A stretch of DNA of 64,000 nt from Alteromonas sp. KUL49 (GTDB lineage: Bacteria > Pseudomonadota > Gammaproteobacteria > Enterobacterales > Alteromonadaceae): contig NZ_BJKL01000011.1 in NCBI RefSeq assembly GCF_006538345.1, forward strand, positions 1-64,000, given 5' to 3'. The position numbers and the translations under genes were made by a program. The notes under the pieces were generated by a model that was given only the letters and a program-made list of their open reading frames with translations, did no database searches and was not told where the DNA came from. Positions 48,563-57,951 of the stretch are shown one piece after another; the stretch's first letter is position 1, and each line of letters opens with the position of its first letter.

Positions 48563-49986
48563 ATGAATAAAATAAAAAACAAAATGCACTCAACGCTCAT
48601 AGCTGGGTTGGAATATTTCTCAGTGTAATACTTTTTCTAGTGTGTTTTTCGGGGACTGTTGCAGTCTTTCATCAAGAGTTCGAGCGTTGGGAGCAACCAC
48701 ATATCCCTGAAATGAAAAGCATTGCGCCAGAAATGGTTGATAAAGCCATGAATGCTTTTTTACAAAAACATCCGGAGCAAACAGATCATCTCTTTGTGGT
48801 ATTCCCTACCTCTGGCATTCCAAGGTTTGTGGTTGAAAATGATGATAAAGCCTATTTTGCTGATTCGAATGGTAATTTATTAGAGGTCGAGCGCTCGCCA
48901 TTTACAAAAATGATGGTAGACCTGCATCTGTATCTAAACTTACCGCACGCTTGGGGAATGATTCTTGTTAGTGCCATGGGCGCAATTATTTGTACGCTAG
49001 TGGTCACCGGGATGGTGGCGCACAAACGCATCAGTAAAGATGCATTTCGCCTTCGCAGGGGTGGCAATGGCCAACAATACACCATAGATTTACATAATCG
49101 ATTCGGTCTATGGGCGGCACCATTTCATTTGATTATTGGCGTAACCGGTGCCTATTTCGGCTTAGCCGGTCTCTTAATCGTGCTTGTTTCTTCGCTTTAC
49201 TACGGTGGCGATCGAGACGCTGTTGTTGCTGAAATATTTACACCAGACCCTGTGATGGGCCAACCCTATCAGCAACCCCAGTTGAGTAGAGCGTTTGCTC
49301 AGATGGCTGATATTGCGCCGAATCACGAGCCAATATTCCTTACGGTTCACGAAGCCTATAGTGACGACCAGTTCATTGAAATTTATGCAAAAGCACCGGG
49401 TAAAATGATCTATTCAGAAAATTATCGCTTTGATTCTGCAGGTAATTTCATCGGAACTGGTGGATATGAGGATGGACATTGGGGCAAGCAATTAGTTTAT
49501 GCCATGTATCGACTGCACTTTGGTGACTTTGCCGGATTATCAAGCAAAATCTTGTATTTTATTCTTGGAGTTATGCTTACTGTACTTTGTATTTCAGGTA
49601 CTGAGATCTGGCTGCAGAAAAAAGCGAATCCGCCGGTGCTAACACGTGTTTGGCAAGGCATAGTGTGGGGTAGTATTGGCGCGTTGGCGCTTACTGCATT
49701 GGTTTCATTAGCAACCGACACAGGTTTAGTCTCTGTATTCTGGGCGCTTGTGTTACTGAATAGCTTATTGTCGGTATTTATCGATAAGTGCGACAAACGT
49801 TTCTGGTTGGTCTCGTCAGGTATTTGTGTGCTATCGCTATTGGTAAGCTATACCTTTGTGCACGGCGCTAGTGCATTTTCAATGGCAGCGCTACAACTCA
49901 ATATACCTATGTTGGCATATGTGATGTGGAGTTTTTACCGGGGTAGGTCAATCAAACCTCACCAAGAATCATTAAACCAATCGTAA
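48563..49986 (+). CDS. PepSY-associated transmembrane protein (iron/siderophore reductase type), 5' end frameshifted
   Basis: The recognisable part (from 48640) has four membrane helices and the PepSY_TM pattern: LVCFSGTVAVFHQEFERWEQP, WAAPFHLIIGVTGAYFG and LYFILGVMLTVLCISGTEIW, followed by a cluster of C-terminal helices. It resembles FoxB/FpvG-type inner-membrane reductases that release iron from siderophores. The ATG at 48563 opens MNKIKNKMHST, but the frame is lost around 48591-48594. One added base before GCTCATAGCTGG would give AHSWVGIFLSVILFLVCFSG and a normal start. Its 3' end overlaps the convergent AEC gene by 35 bp. Confidence 0.85.
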
Positions 49987-50869
49987 TAGTAAGCGGCGAG
50001 AGTAGTGTCGAAAATGTGATTATTTCAGACGCCAAATCGCCGTGATCCGTCAGTTGCTTACTCATTACAAACGCTGCTGCTGCAGTTGGTGCACCGCTCA
50101 TCAGAAAGAGCACAATGAGAGCCTCTTTTCCTAACCCTAGATACCAACCGCCGCTCACGACTACCGTAGGAATAATCGCCAGTTTCAATACAGACGCAAT
50201 AGCAGTTACTCGCGTATTAGACTTGGCGCTGTGCCAATCGAGGCTGGCACCGATACACAAAAGCGCTAATGGAAGGGTGAGTTGAGAGAGATAGTTTAGC
50301 GGCTGTGTGACAAATTTGGGCAATGATATCCCCAGTAACGATACAATCAACCCTGCTACAATGCCCAGTATTAGCGGGTTTTTCAGAATGGTAACTAACA
50401 TACTTCGATTAAATGTGGTCAATACCATAATCGACAACACGTTGTACAAAATGGTGATAAACGCCAAGTAGGTGGCAACCACCGGAATAATTTCTTCCCC
50501 TAGATAACTCACCGCCAATGCCAAACCAATAATAGCCATATTGCCCCTGAAGCTGCATTGCACAAATACACCTCGCTGGCTTTTAGGTGCAGTAAATCGA
50601 GCAATCACTACCAAAAACAAAACACTAAGCAGTGTCGCAATGGCTGCGTATATCACTAGTGTCGTATCAAGGTTCTTTTGCAGTGGATTGGTTGCAACAT
50701 TGATGAACAGTAAACAGGGAAGCGCAATATTAAAAACTATCTGATTACCCCCGCGAATAAATTCGCTATTCACCACGTTTGCTTTTTTAAGCCACATTCC
50801 CAGCAATAAAATGGCCAACACTGGGCTAACAGAGATACAGGCAAAGTAAAACGATTGGAGTAATGTCAT
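49952..50869 (-). CDS. AEC-family transporter (auxin efflux carrier type)
   Basis: This protein of 305 residues has about ten membrane helices in the inverted-repeat arrangement of the AEC/bile-acid-sodium group. Motifs include an N-terminal VLAILLLGMWLKKANVV and central GNMAIIGLALAVSYLGEE. In bacteria AEC proteins export or import organic acids or amino acids. No partner gene is seen next to it. The start ATG 50869 gives MTLLQSFYFACISVSPV. Confidence 0.85.
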   Translation of the reverse strand: MTLLQSFYFACISVSPVLAILLLGMWLKKANVVNSEFIRGGNQIVFNIALPCLLFINVATNPLQKNLDTTLVIYAAIATLLSVLFLVVIARFTAPKSQRGVFVQCSFRGNMAIIGLALAVSYLGEEIIPVVATYLAFITILYNVLSIMVLTTFNRSMLVTILKNPLILGIVAGLIVSLLGISLPKFVTQPLNYLSQLTLPLALLCIGASLDWHSAKSNTRVTAIASVLKLAIIPTVVVSGGWYLGLGKEALIVLFLMSGAPTAAAAFVMSKQLTDHGDLASEIITFSTLLSPLTITIGLMILGEV

Positions 50870-50977
50870 TGAGGGCCGAAAGTCCGTTTCTGTGAGACTA
50901 AAATGTGTTCTAGTATTATCCAGTGTCCATCGCCTAAAATGAAGTAATTATTTGATTTTCATTAAAACCTTTGCATT

Positions 50978-51952
50978 TCACTCGCCAACAACCGTGCTTT
51001 GTATCGAAGGGTGCGCAAAGTGCAATTGCTTATCACAGGTTGATGATATAGTTGAATCATTCACGGTGAGCCAGCCTATGTTTTGCCACACTGCTTTCTC
51101 TATCCCCTGCGCATTGTTATCAGCGGCTTGAATAAACCAGCTAAAACGTGTGTTAGTGTAGTGGTTTAGGTTTAACTCATCTCTAAAATCCAACTTATCA
51201 ACTAGCGTGGTATCTGGAGCTATGACAAGGCGAAGCCAGTGAGGAGCTACTATATCCTTGTCATCTACATCTACTCCAGCTAAGTGTGACACTGGCCTAA
51301 AACGCGCATTTGCGTTTGCTCCGCTGAATTGCTCGTCTGCTTTTTCAAGATCCCGTTCAAGGCGCAATGCGGTTAATATTTTTCCTAGTGGAGGAATTGA
51401 TCCCATCGCAGGTTCATTTGTCATTGGCAGGCTAAGTACATGGTCGGTTTTCGTCCCGCCCAGTGAATGCATCAAGAATACGTTCTGAGTTTGTGCAGTG
51501 TTATTAATGGGAAAAAGCTTAATAGCAACACCAAAGGCTCTCTTATCGTTTTGTTTGGTTCCACTCAAACTCACTGACGCCCGAACGATAACGGGGATTT
51601 CTAGGTTCGCGCTGTAAAGTCCCGTATAGGGACTATCTTGATTCATTTGCCATGTACCAGAAAAGCAGATTCCGTTGGCCTGTAACAGCTTATGCTCCGT
51701 ATCTAGCGTAATGAAATCTTCATTGCTGGATAAGGTTCTAATGGCATGCTTTAACAGCACATTCTCGCCGTCGATATCGAATAACGTGCGAGAAACTTCA
51801 TATTGAGGCAGGGTGTCGTAAGGGTCTGAAAACACTCTTGCTTTTACGTATTCAAAATATGAATCCGTATCGGGCGACTGAGCTAATCCGTGAGGCCCAA
51901 AACAAAGCGCTGATACAATAAAAATTACACCATAGTTGAAAGCATTTTTCAT
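50978..51952 (-). CDS. secreted catalase-like protein lacking the classical distal-His motif
   Basis: This protein of 324 residues has a signal peptide cut near residue 24 (CFGPHGLA) and then resembles the catalase fold: LLQANGICFSGTWQM (N-terminal core), VIVRASVSLSG, GVAIKLFP, then APHWLRL, DFRDELNLNHY and a C-terminal QLHFAHP. No RxxHAKG distal-His segment or proximal YxDT motif is found, so peroxidase activity is doubtful; it may bind haem or another ligand. It is divergent from a radical SAM gene (start codons 50 bp apart) and may be functionally linked to it. Confidence 0.55.
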   Translation of the reverse strand: MKNAFNYGVIFIVSALCFGPHGLAQSPDTDSYFEYVKARVFSDPYDTLPQYEVSRTLFDIDGENVLLKHAIRTLSSNEDFITLDTEHKLLQANGICFSGTWQMNQDSPYTGLYSANLEIPVIVRASVSLSGTKQNDKRAFGVAIKLFPINNTAQTQNVFLMHSLGGTKTDHVLSLPMTNEPAMGSIPPLGKILTALRLERDLEKADEQFSGANANARFRPVSHLAGVDVDDKDIVAPHWLRLVIAPDTTLVDKLDFRDELNLNHYTNTRFSWFIQAADNNAQGIEKAVWQNIGWLTVNDSTISSTCDKQLHFAHPSIQSTVVGE

Positions 51953-52001
51953 TTTAAAAGGTCTTTCTAGTTACAGATTACAACAACCAAGGGTTCTAGC
52001 A

Positions 52002-53330
52002 ATGGGGTGCGATCCTACATCATCAAGAAGCCAACAGCTCGCTAAAACCAGAGCGCGAATGGGTGATAACTTTACCGCAACCCAGCTATTGGGGCGAACC
52101 CATACCATAGGCTGTGTTGCCATTGAGATCACGCAAAAATGCAATCTCGACTGTACCTTGTGCTATTTATCTGAGCATTCTCAGGCTGTTAGAGATATCC
52201 CCATTGAAGAAGTATTCAATCGATTGGACCTGGTGCTCGAACACTATGGGCCAGGTACTAGCGTACAAATTACCGGTGGCGATCCTACGCTCAGAAAACA
52301 CAGTGAATTGATTGAAATAGTGGCCTATGCGAATAAGCTGGGATTGCACACCGCGTTGTTTACTAATGGTATTGCTGCCTCGCGTGACTTACTCACAAAG
52401 CTTGCCGAAGTTGGTCTTAATGACGTCGCCTTTCATGTTGATACCACTCAAGAGCGTAAAGGCTTTAGTAACGAAGCATCATTAAATGCGTTGCGTGAAG
52501 AGTATATTGAACGAGCCAAAGGGCTCGGGTTAATGGTGATCTTCAATACCACAGTGCACACAGACAACTTTCATGAAATGAGAATGTTGGTGAAGTTTTT
52601 TGTCAAAAATGCTGATGCAGTGAGCTTCGTGTCGTTCCAGCTTCAGGCCGAAACGGGCAGAGGCGAGTGGGGGGCACGGTCAAACATTGTTGATCCTTTA
52701 ACGGTAAAAGCCGCGGTAGAGAATGCTATTGATAAAGAACTGCCCTGGGAGAAAGTACGCATTGGTCATAGTGACTGTCATAGTTATATGCCAACGCTAG
52801 TCGCTGATAACCAAGTGTTTTCTGTCGTAGATGACGAAGATTTTTTCGCGAATTTTATCGAAGACTTCAAACATATCCAGATAACGCGACAAGATGGCGT
52901 GGCAAAAATAATGTGGGCGTATTCAAAAGCGTTACTGCTGAAGCCCGTGTGGATTGCTCGATTAGTAAAAGCGGCTGTCGTTAAGCTTTACGAGATGAGG
53001 AAAAGCTTATTCGCCAGTCGAGGCAAGGCACACAAACTCTCTTTCTTTATTCAAAATTTTATGGATGCAGAGGCATTGGACCATGAGCGGGTGGATGCGT
53101 GCTCCTTCATGGTGATGACCTCAGACGGGCCAGTGTCTATGTGTCAACACAATGCTCATCGCGATGACTACATCTTAAAGCCCATCACTTACACCGATGG
53201 TTGTGGAAAGGTGAAACAATATGAACCTTTAGGGGCGCGATACAAACGGGACAACGTCATTCCCATAAGACAAGTAGAAAACCATCCACAATCGCCAATT
53301 ACACGAAAAGTAGCAGAGCATGAGGAGTAA
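52002..53330 (+). CDS. radical SAM protein with C-terminal Cys cluster
   Basis: This protein of 442 residues has the radical SAM CxxxCxxC in TQKCNLDCTLCYLSEHS (C47, C51, C54), a GGDP motif (QITGGDPTLRKH), and helices up to a C-terminal region (about 365-400) with DACSFMVMTSDGPVSMCQHNAHRDD, which may hold a second cofactor or substrate. It cleaves SAM to make a 5'-deoxyadenosyl radical; substrate unknown. ATG 52002 is chosen with AAGGG 8 nt upstream; the TTG at 51936 falls in the divergent gene's start. It is cotranscribed with the DUF547 gene (2 bp gap). Confidence 0.85.
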   Translation: MGCDPTSSRSQQLAKTRARMGDNFTATQLLGRTHTIGCVAIEITQKCNLDCTLCYLSEHSQAVRDIPIEEVFNRLDLVLEHYGPGTSVQITGGDPTLRKHSELIEIVAYANKLGLHTALFTNGIAASRDLLTKLAEVGLNDVAFHVDTTQERKGFSNEASLNALREEYIERAKGLGLMVIFNTTVHTDNFHEMRMLVKFFVKNADAVSFVSFQLQAETGRGEWGARSNIVDPLTVKAAVENAIDKELPWEKVRIGHSDCHSYMPTLVADNQVFSVVDDEDFFANFIEDFKHIQITRQDGVAKIMWAYSKALLLKPVWIARLVKAAVVKLYEMRKSLFASRGKAHKLSFFIQNFMDAEALDHERVDACSFMVMTSDGPVSMCQHNAHRDDYILKPITYTDGCGKVKQYEPLGARYKRDNVIPIRQVENHPQSPITRKVAEHEE

Positions 53331-53332
53331 CA

Positions 53333-54145
53333 ATGTCACTGCGTATTATGAAAACTCACACAATTTCACTGTTTTTGATATTCGTTTCATTGATTGGATC
53401 AAGTAGCGGAGTACTGGCCCAAGAGAATGAAACAATGAATGCTAGTAAAGCGTATGAAAGTGCGCTGAAAGACTGGGCATATGTGCTCGAAAATTATGTG
53501 GATAGCGAAGGTAGAACTAATTTCAAAGCACTATCTAACGACCTGCAGCCGCTTAAAAATGTAGTGAGTTTTATCGAAACAACAAGCCCGAGTAACACAC
53601 CAGCGTTATTTGAGACTCCTCAGGCAGTGTTGGCTTACCATATCAACACATACAATGCGTTGGCTATGTACGGGGTAATTGACGAAGGCATTCCCGATGG
53701 GTTCACCAGCTTTTTCTCTCGGGCGAAATTTTTCAAATTTCGCGATGTGATCATCGGTGGAGAAGAGACCAACTTGTATGATTATGAGAACGACGTTATT
53801 CGGCCGCTCGACGAGCCCCGTTCCCATTTCGCATTGAATTGCATGGTGAAGGATTGTCCTCGCTTACCTCAAGTTCCCTTTTATGAAGATAGTTTGGAAA
53901 TGGCGTTAGACAGTGTGACCCATGAGTTCTTTGCAAAAGAGAAGCACTTCTATGTTGATGACAGCAAGCAGCGGGTTTACGTATCGGAAATATTAGACTT
54001 TTACACAGAAGATTTTGTGTCTTCTGGCAGAGCGAAGGACTTACCTCAGTACATTAATCGGTACTTATCTGTGCCTATTCCAGATAACTACAAAGTGCGT
54101 TTTATTGACTATGATTGGCGTATAAACGCGCAGCCTGGCGATTAA
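53333..54145 (+). CDS. DUF547 secreted protein
   Basis: This protein of 270 residues has a signal peptide (hydrophobic about 10-29, AQ after it) and a DUF547 domain: AVLAYHINTYNALAMYGVI, HFALNCMVKDCPRLP (conserved Cys-x4-Cys) and a C-terminal FIDYDWRIN. DUF547 is of unknown function and often described as a possible metal- or thiol-binding fold. ATG 53333 follows GAGGAG, 2 bp after the radical SAM stop, so it is translationally coupled. The terminator at 54156-54220 follows. Confidence 0.85.
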   Translation: MSLRIMKTHTISLFLIFVSLIGSSSGVLAQENETMNASKAYESALKDWAYVLENYVDSEGRTNFKALSNDLQPLKNVVSFIETTSPSNTPALFETPQAVLAYHINTYNALAMYGVIDEGIPDGFTSFFSRAKFFKFRDVIIGGEETNLYDYENDVIRPLDEPRSHFALNCMVKDCPRLPQVPFYEDSLEMALDSVTHEFFAKEKHFYVDDSKQRVYVSEILDFYTEDFVSSGRAKDLPQYINRYLSVPIPDNYKVRFIDYDWRINAQPGD

Positions 54146-54155
54146 TTCATGTATC

Positions 54156-54220
54156 AAAAACGTAATTCATCACCATCAGGTTTAGACCTTGTGTGAACCT
54201 GATGGTAGTCTACGTTTTTT
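54156..54220 (+). terminator. two-tier terminator after the DUF547 gene
   Basis: Inner stem CCATCAGGTT/AACCTGATGG (54173-54205) within outer AAAAACGTA/TACGTTTTT (54156-54219). Confidence 0.85.
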
Positions 54221-54240
54221 TCGAATAAGCACTGAATTTC

Positions 54241-54834
54241 ATGGATTTTTATATTGCTCGGCACGGGCAAACTCAATGGAACACACAAGGTATTTATCAA
54301 GGGCGATTAGACAGTCCGCTGACGCCTGAAGGTGAACGCCAAGCATTACAATTGGGCCAAACATTACTGCCTGAAAACATTAAACACATTTACGTTTCTC
54401 CCCTTGGCAGAGCTAGGCAGACTGCAGATATTTGCAATGCTCAGTTAAAAAGCACGTTATCGATTGAAAACGACCTCGCAGAACGGAGCTTCGGGGATTG
54501 GCAGGGGAGAGTCAAAAGTGAATTGGCTGACCTCAAGGGCTTTGAAGTTTCCAAGTTACCTTTATCCACCGTCGCCCCACCCAACGGTGAAACAGCCCTC
54601 GACAGTGCAAAACGATTTTCCCGATGTTTAGCACAGAAAGCCGTATCTGATAGTTATGATAGGGTGTTAGTGATTGCCCATGGGGATGTGATCAAGCACT
54701 TTTTGTATTGGATAAATAAAAATAGCAGTGAACTGCAAATTCCAACCCTACAAAATGGTAGTTGGTGTCGAGTAAAGTACTCTCATATGGAGCAGCGTTT
54801 TATTCAGACGGCAGAGGCTGAACTAGATGATTGA
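54241..54834 (+). CDS. histidine phosphatase family protein (GpmB/CobC-like)
   Basis: This protein of 197 residues has the phosphohistidine RHG motif (R7, H8) in IARHGQTQWN, YQGRLDSPLT, a second catalytic His in VIAHGDVIKHF and SPLGRARQTA. It removes phosphate from a small molecule or sugar phosphate through a phospho-His intermediate. ATG 54241 has no strong ribosome site. It is a single gene immediately upstream of the retron region and could mark the left boundary of the insertion. Confidence 0.88.
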   Translation: MDFYIARHGQTQWNTQGIYQGRLDSPLTPEGERQALQLGQTLLPENIKHIYVSPLGRARQTADICNAQLKSTLSIENDLAERSFGDWQGRVKSELADLKGFEVSKLPLSTVAPPNGETALDSAKRFSRCLAQKAVSDSYDRVLVIAHGDVIKHFLYWINKNSSELQIPTLQNGSWCRVKYSHMEQRFIQTAEAELDD

Positions 54835-55121
54835 TATGCTTTATTAGCATGATGGTATATTAAGTTTAGGATAGCAGGCAAAATGTGATTGCAGTTAGTG
54901 ATCACGTCTGTTGCTTAGGTAGAGTATTTCGCTAGAAATCACATAGCCATTATACGTCAGCATTGTAAATATATCTTAATTCTTAATTGCTTCAAAGTTT
55001 GTTTGAGAGACTTTTTAATAGTTACTTGAGGCTTCGTTTCTAAGTATTGGTCTAATTTTGAAAATAAAAATCCGACTTCGTTCGTTGCTGAGCACGTTGG
55101 AACACTCAACGAAAAGTGATG
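54835..55121. other. AT-rich intergenic region before the retron
   Basis: No gene or tRNA is seen. The sequence is AT-rich and contains short inverted repeats but no clear attachment-site repeat at the other end of the retron (58621). Confidence 0.3.
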
Positions 55122-55150
55122 TTGTTGTTTGTTGGCTACTGGAGTAGTAT
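55122..55150 (+). promoter_or_regulatory. candidate retron ncRNA promoter
   Basis: TTGTTG, a 17-bp spacer and TAGTAT. Transcription would begin near 55156, directly before a1. Confidence 0.5.
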
Positions 55151-55155
55151 TTGCG

Positions 55156-55300
55156 TGCTCTTTAGTGTAAGACGTTATTCGTCTAGTCGGGTGATTAGCC
55201 AGACTCAAATTTATTGAACGGGTTTAAATGCGAGGAGTACGCATCCTAAACTCGTTCCTCCTTTAGGATGCGTACTCCTCGCACTCTATAGTAAAGAGTT
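55156..55300 (+). ncRNA. retron msr-msd RNA (Ec78/Eco7-like)
   Basis: Layout 5' to 3': a1 CTCTTTA (55158-55164), candidate branching G at 55165, msr with stems GACG/CGTC (55171-55183) and GTCT/AGAC (55181-55204), msd as a long hairpin with perfect 22-bp arms at 55229-55250 and 55262-55283 around an 11-nt loop, and a2 TAAAGAG (55292-55298). a1 and a2 are exactly complementary over 7 bp. The RT reads 55348 onward. Gene content places it with retrons that encode PtuA/PtuB effectors. The msDNA boundary (about 80 nt expected) cannot be fixed by eye. Confidence 0.85.
55229..55283 (+). repeat. msd hairpin, perfect 22-bp inverted repeat
   Basis: The arms 55229-55250 and 55262-55283 are exact reverse complements; the loop is 55251-55261 (CTCGTTCCTCC). 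This would be reverse-transcribed into the stem of the msDNA. Confidence 0.9.
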
Positions 55301-55335
55301 AAGCTCAAGGTGGTTAACAACACCTTGAGCTTTTT
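55301..55335 (+). terminator. terminator-like hairpin between msr-msd and the RT gene
   Basis: AAGCTCAAGGTG and CACCTTGAGCTT are exact 12-bp arms around 8 nt, followed by a TTTTTC tail. It could separate RNA level from RT level by attenuation. Confidence 0.65.
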
Positions 55336-55347
55336 CAACAGGAAACT

Positions 55348-56254
55348 ATGAGTATAATTAGTCAAATTGCAACAGCCTTGGGGAAGCCAAAATATGTAAT
55401 AGAAGATATTCTATTCATCGCTCCTTATAGGTATAAGATCTACTATATTCCCAAGCGAAATCATGGCTTTAGAAAAATAGCTCAACCATCAAAAGAGTTG
55501 AAAGAATGTCAGAGAGCTTTTATAACAACCACTGAACTTCCAGTTCATAAGTGTGCTATGGCCTACCGAAAAGGCTTAAGTATCAAAGATAATGCTATTG
55601 CACATAAAAATCAGGCTTTCTTATTAAAATTGGATCTTGAAAACTTCTTCAATAGCATTACACCTGATATTTTTTGGCGAGCATGGAAATTATCTGGTAG
55701 AGAACTGTTATCTGAACAGAATAAAATATGGATAGAAAAGCTCCTTTTTTGGAGTCTAGAGGATAGATTAGTATTAAGTGTTGGGGCTCCTAGCTCTCCT
55801 AATATTTTCCAATTTTTGCATGTTGGTTTTTGACCAGATGTTAAACGAACAATGTCAAAATTTAGGAATAACGTATACACGTTATGCTGATGATCTCACA
55901 TTTTCTACAAATTCAAAAGACATTCTATTTCAATTACCAGAACATGTAGAAAAAAATTAGCCATTTGCTTTAACGGTGATTTAAGATTGAATAAGAGCAA
56001 AACCGTTTTCTCATCTAAGGCTCATAATCGTCATGTAACCGGGGTTACTATTACAAATGATGGAAAAATATCACTAGGTCGAAAAAATAAAAGGTATTTA
56101 AAGCATAAAATACATCAGTTTTCTCTAGGGCAATTAAATAGTCATGAAACAATGCACCTGCAAGGTCTTTTGGCTCACGCGCGTCATATCGAATCAAGAT
56201 TTTATGAATCACTCATAAAGAAATATTCACAAGAAGTAATGTTAAAAATTTTGA
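55348..56254 (+). pseudogene. retron reverse transcriptase, frameshifted
   Basis: Three reading segments join into one RT of about 301 residues. Recognisable are an N-terminal YRYKIYYIPKRNHGFRKIAQPS, the LDLENFFNSI motif, the catalytic YADD in YTRYADDLTFS (55883-55894) and the retron-specific VTG motif (56035-56043, RHVTGVTI). The frame is lost at the T4 run 55805-55808 (three T would join PNISNFCML) and at the A7 run 55950-55956 (one more A would give VEKKLAICFNGDLRLN). A third indel in the A5 run 56244-56248 decides where it stops: one less A ends it at TGA 56252-56254. It makes msDNA from the upstream msr-msd. ATG 55348 follows AGGAAAC. Confidence 0.85.
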
Positions 56255-56262
56255 GGCTACAA

Positions 56263-57947
56263 ATGAATAGAGAAATTCAGCTTAAGAGTGAAATAGCTTT
56301 TCTTGATGGGAAGTTCAAGGCAGGTTCTATTTCATCTGGCTTCAAGCTTTACGATATTTATGAAAATGGCGTTTTCGATAAAAACTCAGATGGTGAAATG
56401 GTTTGTACCATAGATAAAAACCACAAAATAGCTTCCGAATATCTAATAGGATGTAGGAACTTGCTAAATAAGAAAAATACTAGAATTCATATTTCTAGAT
56501 TAACGTTATCAGATTTTAGAAGGTTCAAAACATTAAAGGTAAAGCTAGATAAACATTTAACTGTCATTATTGGTGACAACGGAGCTGGTAAAACAACAAT
56601 TGTTGACGGTATAACCAAATCTTTAAGTTGGCTTAGTGCCAATATCCTAAAGAAGGGTGGCATTGGACTTCGTGTTACTGATTACGACGTAAATATCGAT
56701 TCAGTCAGTTTTGCTGAAGTTACGCTACGAGCTAGTGTTAACGAAAGTAGTCATTATTCAATATCTTTATTCAAAACCGCGAAAGGAGCAAAAGAAGCTA
56801 AAAAAAAGTGAATTAGATGCGTTTTGAAGAGCTGGGAAGTCTCTACAGAATACTGGATAATTTTAGTCGAATAAATGAAAAAAGTGAAATTGACCTACCT
56901 CTGATTGTTAGTTATTCGGTAAACAGAACAAATATAAAATCTAATAAAACATTTGATTTGGAAAAAATAACTCCTGTTAACAAAAGCTCTAAGTACGACG
57001 CTTATGACATAAATCAATTGATGGTACTGGGAACTTTGATGACTTTTCTGAATGGTTTTTAGCTCTGCATAATCGCTCTGGTGAAGATTTATATATTAAC
57101 TTGCAAAAATCTAAAAAACGACTAGAGAAATTAATTTCAGCAGGAGCAGATAATGAAATTAGTGAAATTCATGAGTTGTATATAAATTCCAAGGAAGAAT
57201 ATGAAGAGCTAAAAAGTTGATTACGATAGCCGTAGAATTCACATAAAAAATCTTCATTTTGTAAAAGAAGCAATCATATCTACAGTTCCAGGGTTTACAG
57301 ATGTTTTTATTGAAAAAAATCGTCAGACAGGTAGAGCTGAGTTAAAGGTAACTGTAGATGGACGTACTATTAATATATTTCAGTCGTCACAAGGTCAGCA
57401 TGTTTTCATTTCTATGATAGCCGATATTGCCAGAAAGCTAGTGGTGCTTAACCCAAACTTGGAAAATCCTTTACATGGCCAAGGTATAGTATTAATTGAT
57501 GAAATTGAGCTTCATTTACATCCTAAATGGCAACAAGATATTGTTGGAGCACTCGTAAACACATTCCCGAACATTCAATTTATAGTTACAACACATAGCC
57601 CTCAAGTATTATCTACAGTTGATAAATCATGCGTACGCTATTTTGTATCCGATGAAAATGGGAATATTCATTGCCCATCACCTAGATTTCAAACTAAGGG
57701 AGTCAGAAGTGCTGATATCCTAGCTGAAATAATGGGGACGAGTCCAATACCTGATATAGAAGAAGCTCGTAAAGTTGATGAGTTCGCACGGTTGTTGTTG
57801 AATCGTCAAAAAGATCGAGCGATTACATTGCTAAAAGATCTTGAACGACATTTTGGTTCAGATCATCCCGTACTTACTGATTGTCAGAATAAATTAGATG
57901 TATTTGAGATGAAAGAAAGAATAAACCTTAAGAGAAATAAGGTATAG
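56263..57947 (+). pseudogene. ptuA: retron-associated PtuA-like ATPase, frameshifted
   Basis: This is an ABC/SMC-type ATPase of about 560 residues when frames are joined. Walker A is GDNGAGKTT (56572-56598), preceded by RLTLSDFRRFKTL; Walker B/D-loop is GIVLIDEIELHLHPKW (about 57484-57531), and the region HSPQVLSTVDKS follows. Breaks: A8 56800-56807 (one A too many, AKKSELDAF), T4 56822-56825 (one T too many), G missing at 57020-57021 (QLDGTGNFDDF), and A5 57211-57215 (one A too many). ATG 56263 follows GAGG by 6 nt. It closely resembles the ATPase partner of Ec78, which together with the HNH gene acts as an anti-phage effector. Confidence 0.85.
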
Positions 57948-57951
57948 CTAC

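Noticed and set aside
51936..52001. TTG start for the radical SAM gene
   Set aside because: It overlaps the divergent gene start and has no ribosome site; ATG 52002 has AAGGG upstream.
54957..55208. Minus-strand open frame of 83 residues over the retron RNA
   Set aside because: It overlaps the msr region and lacks homology or a ribosome site.
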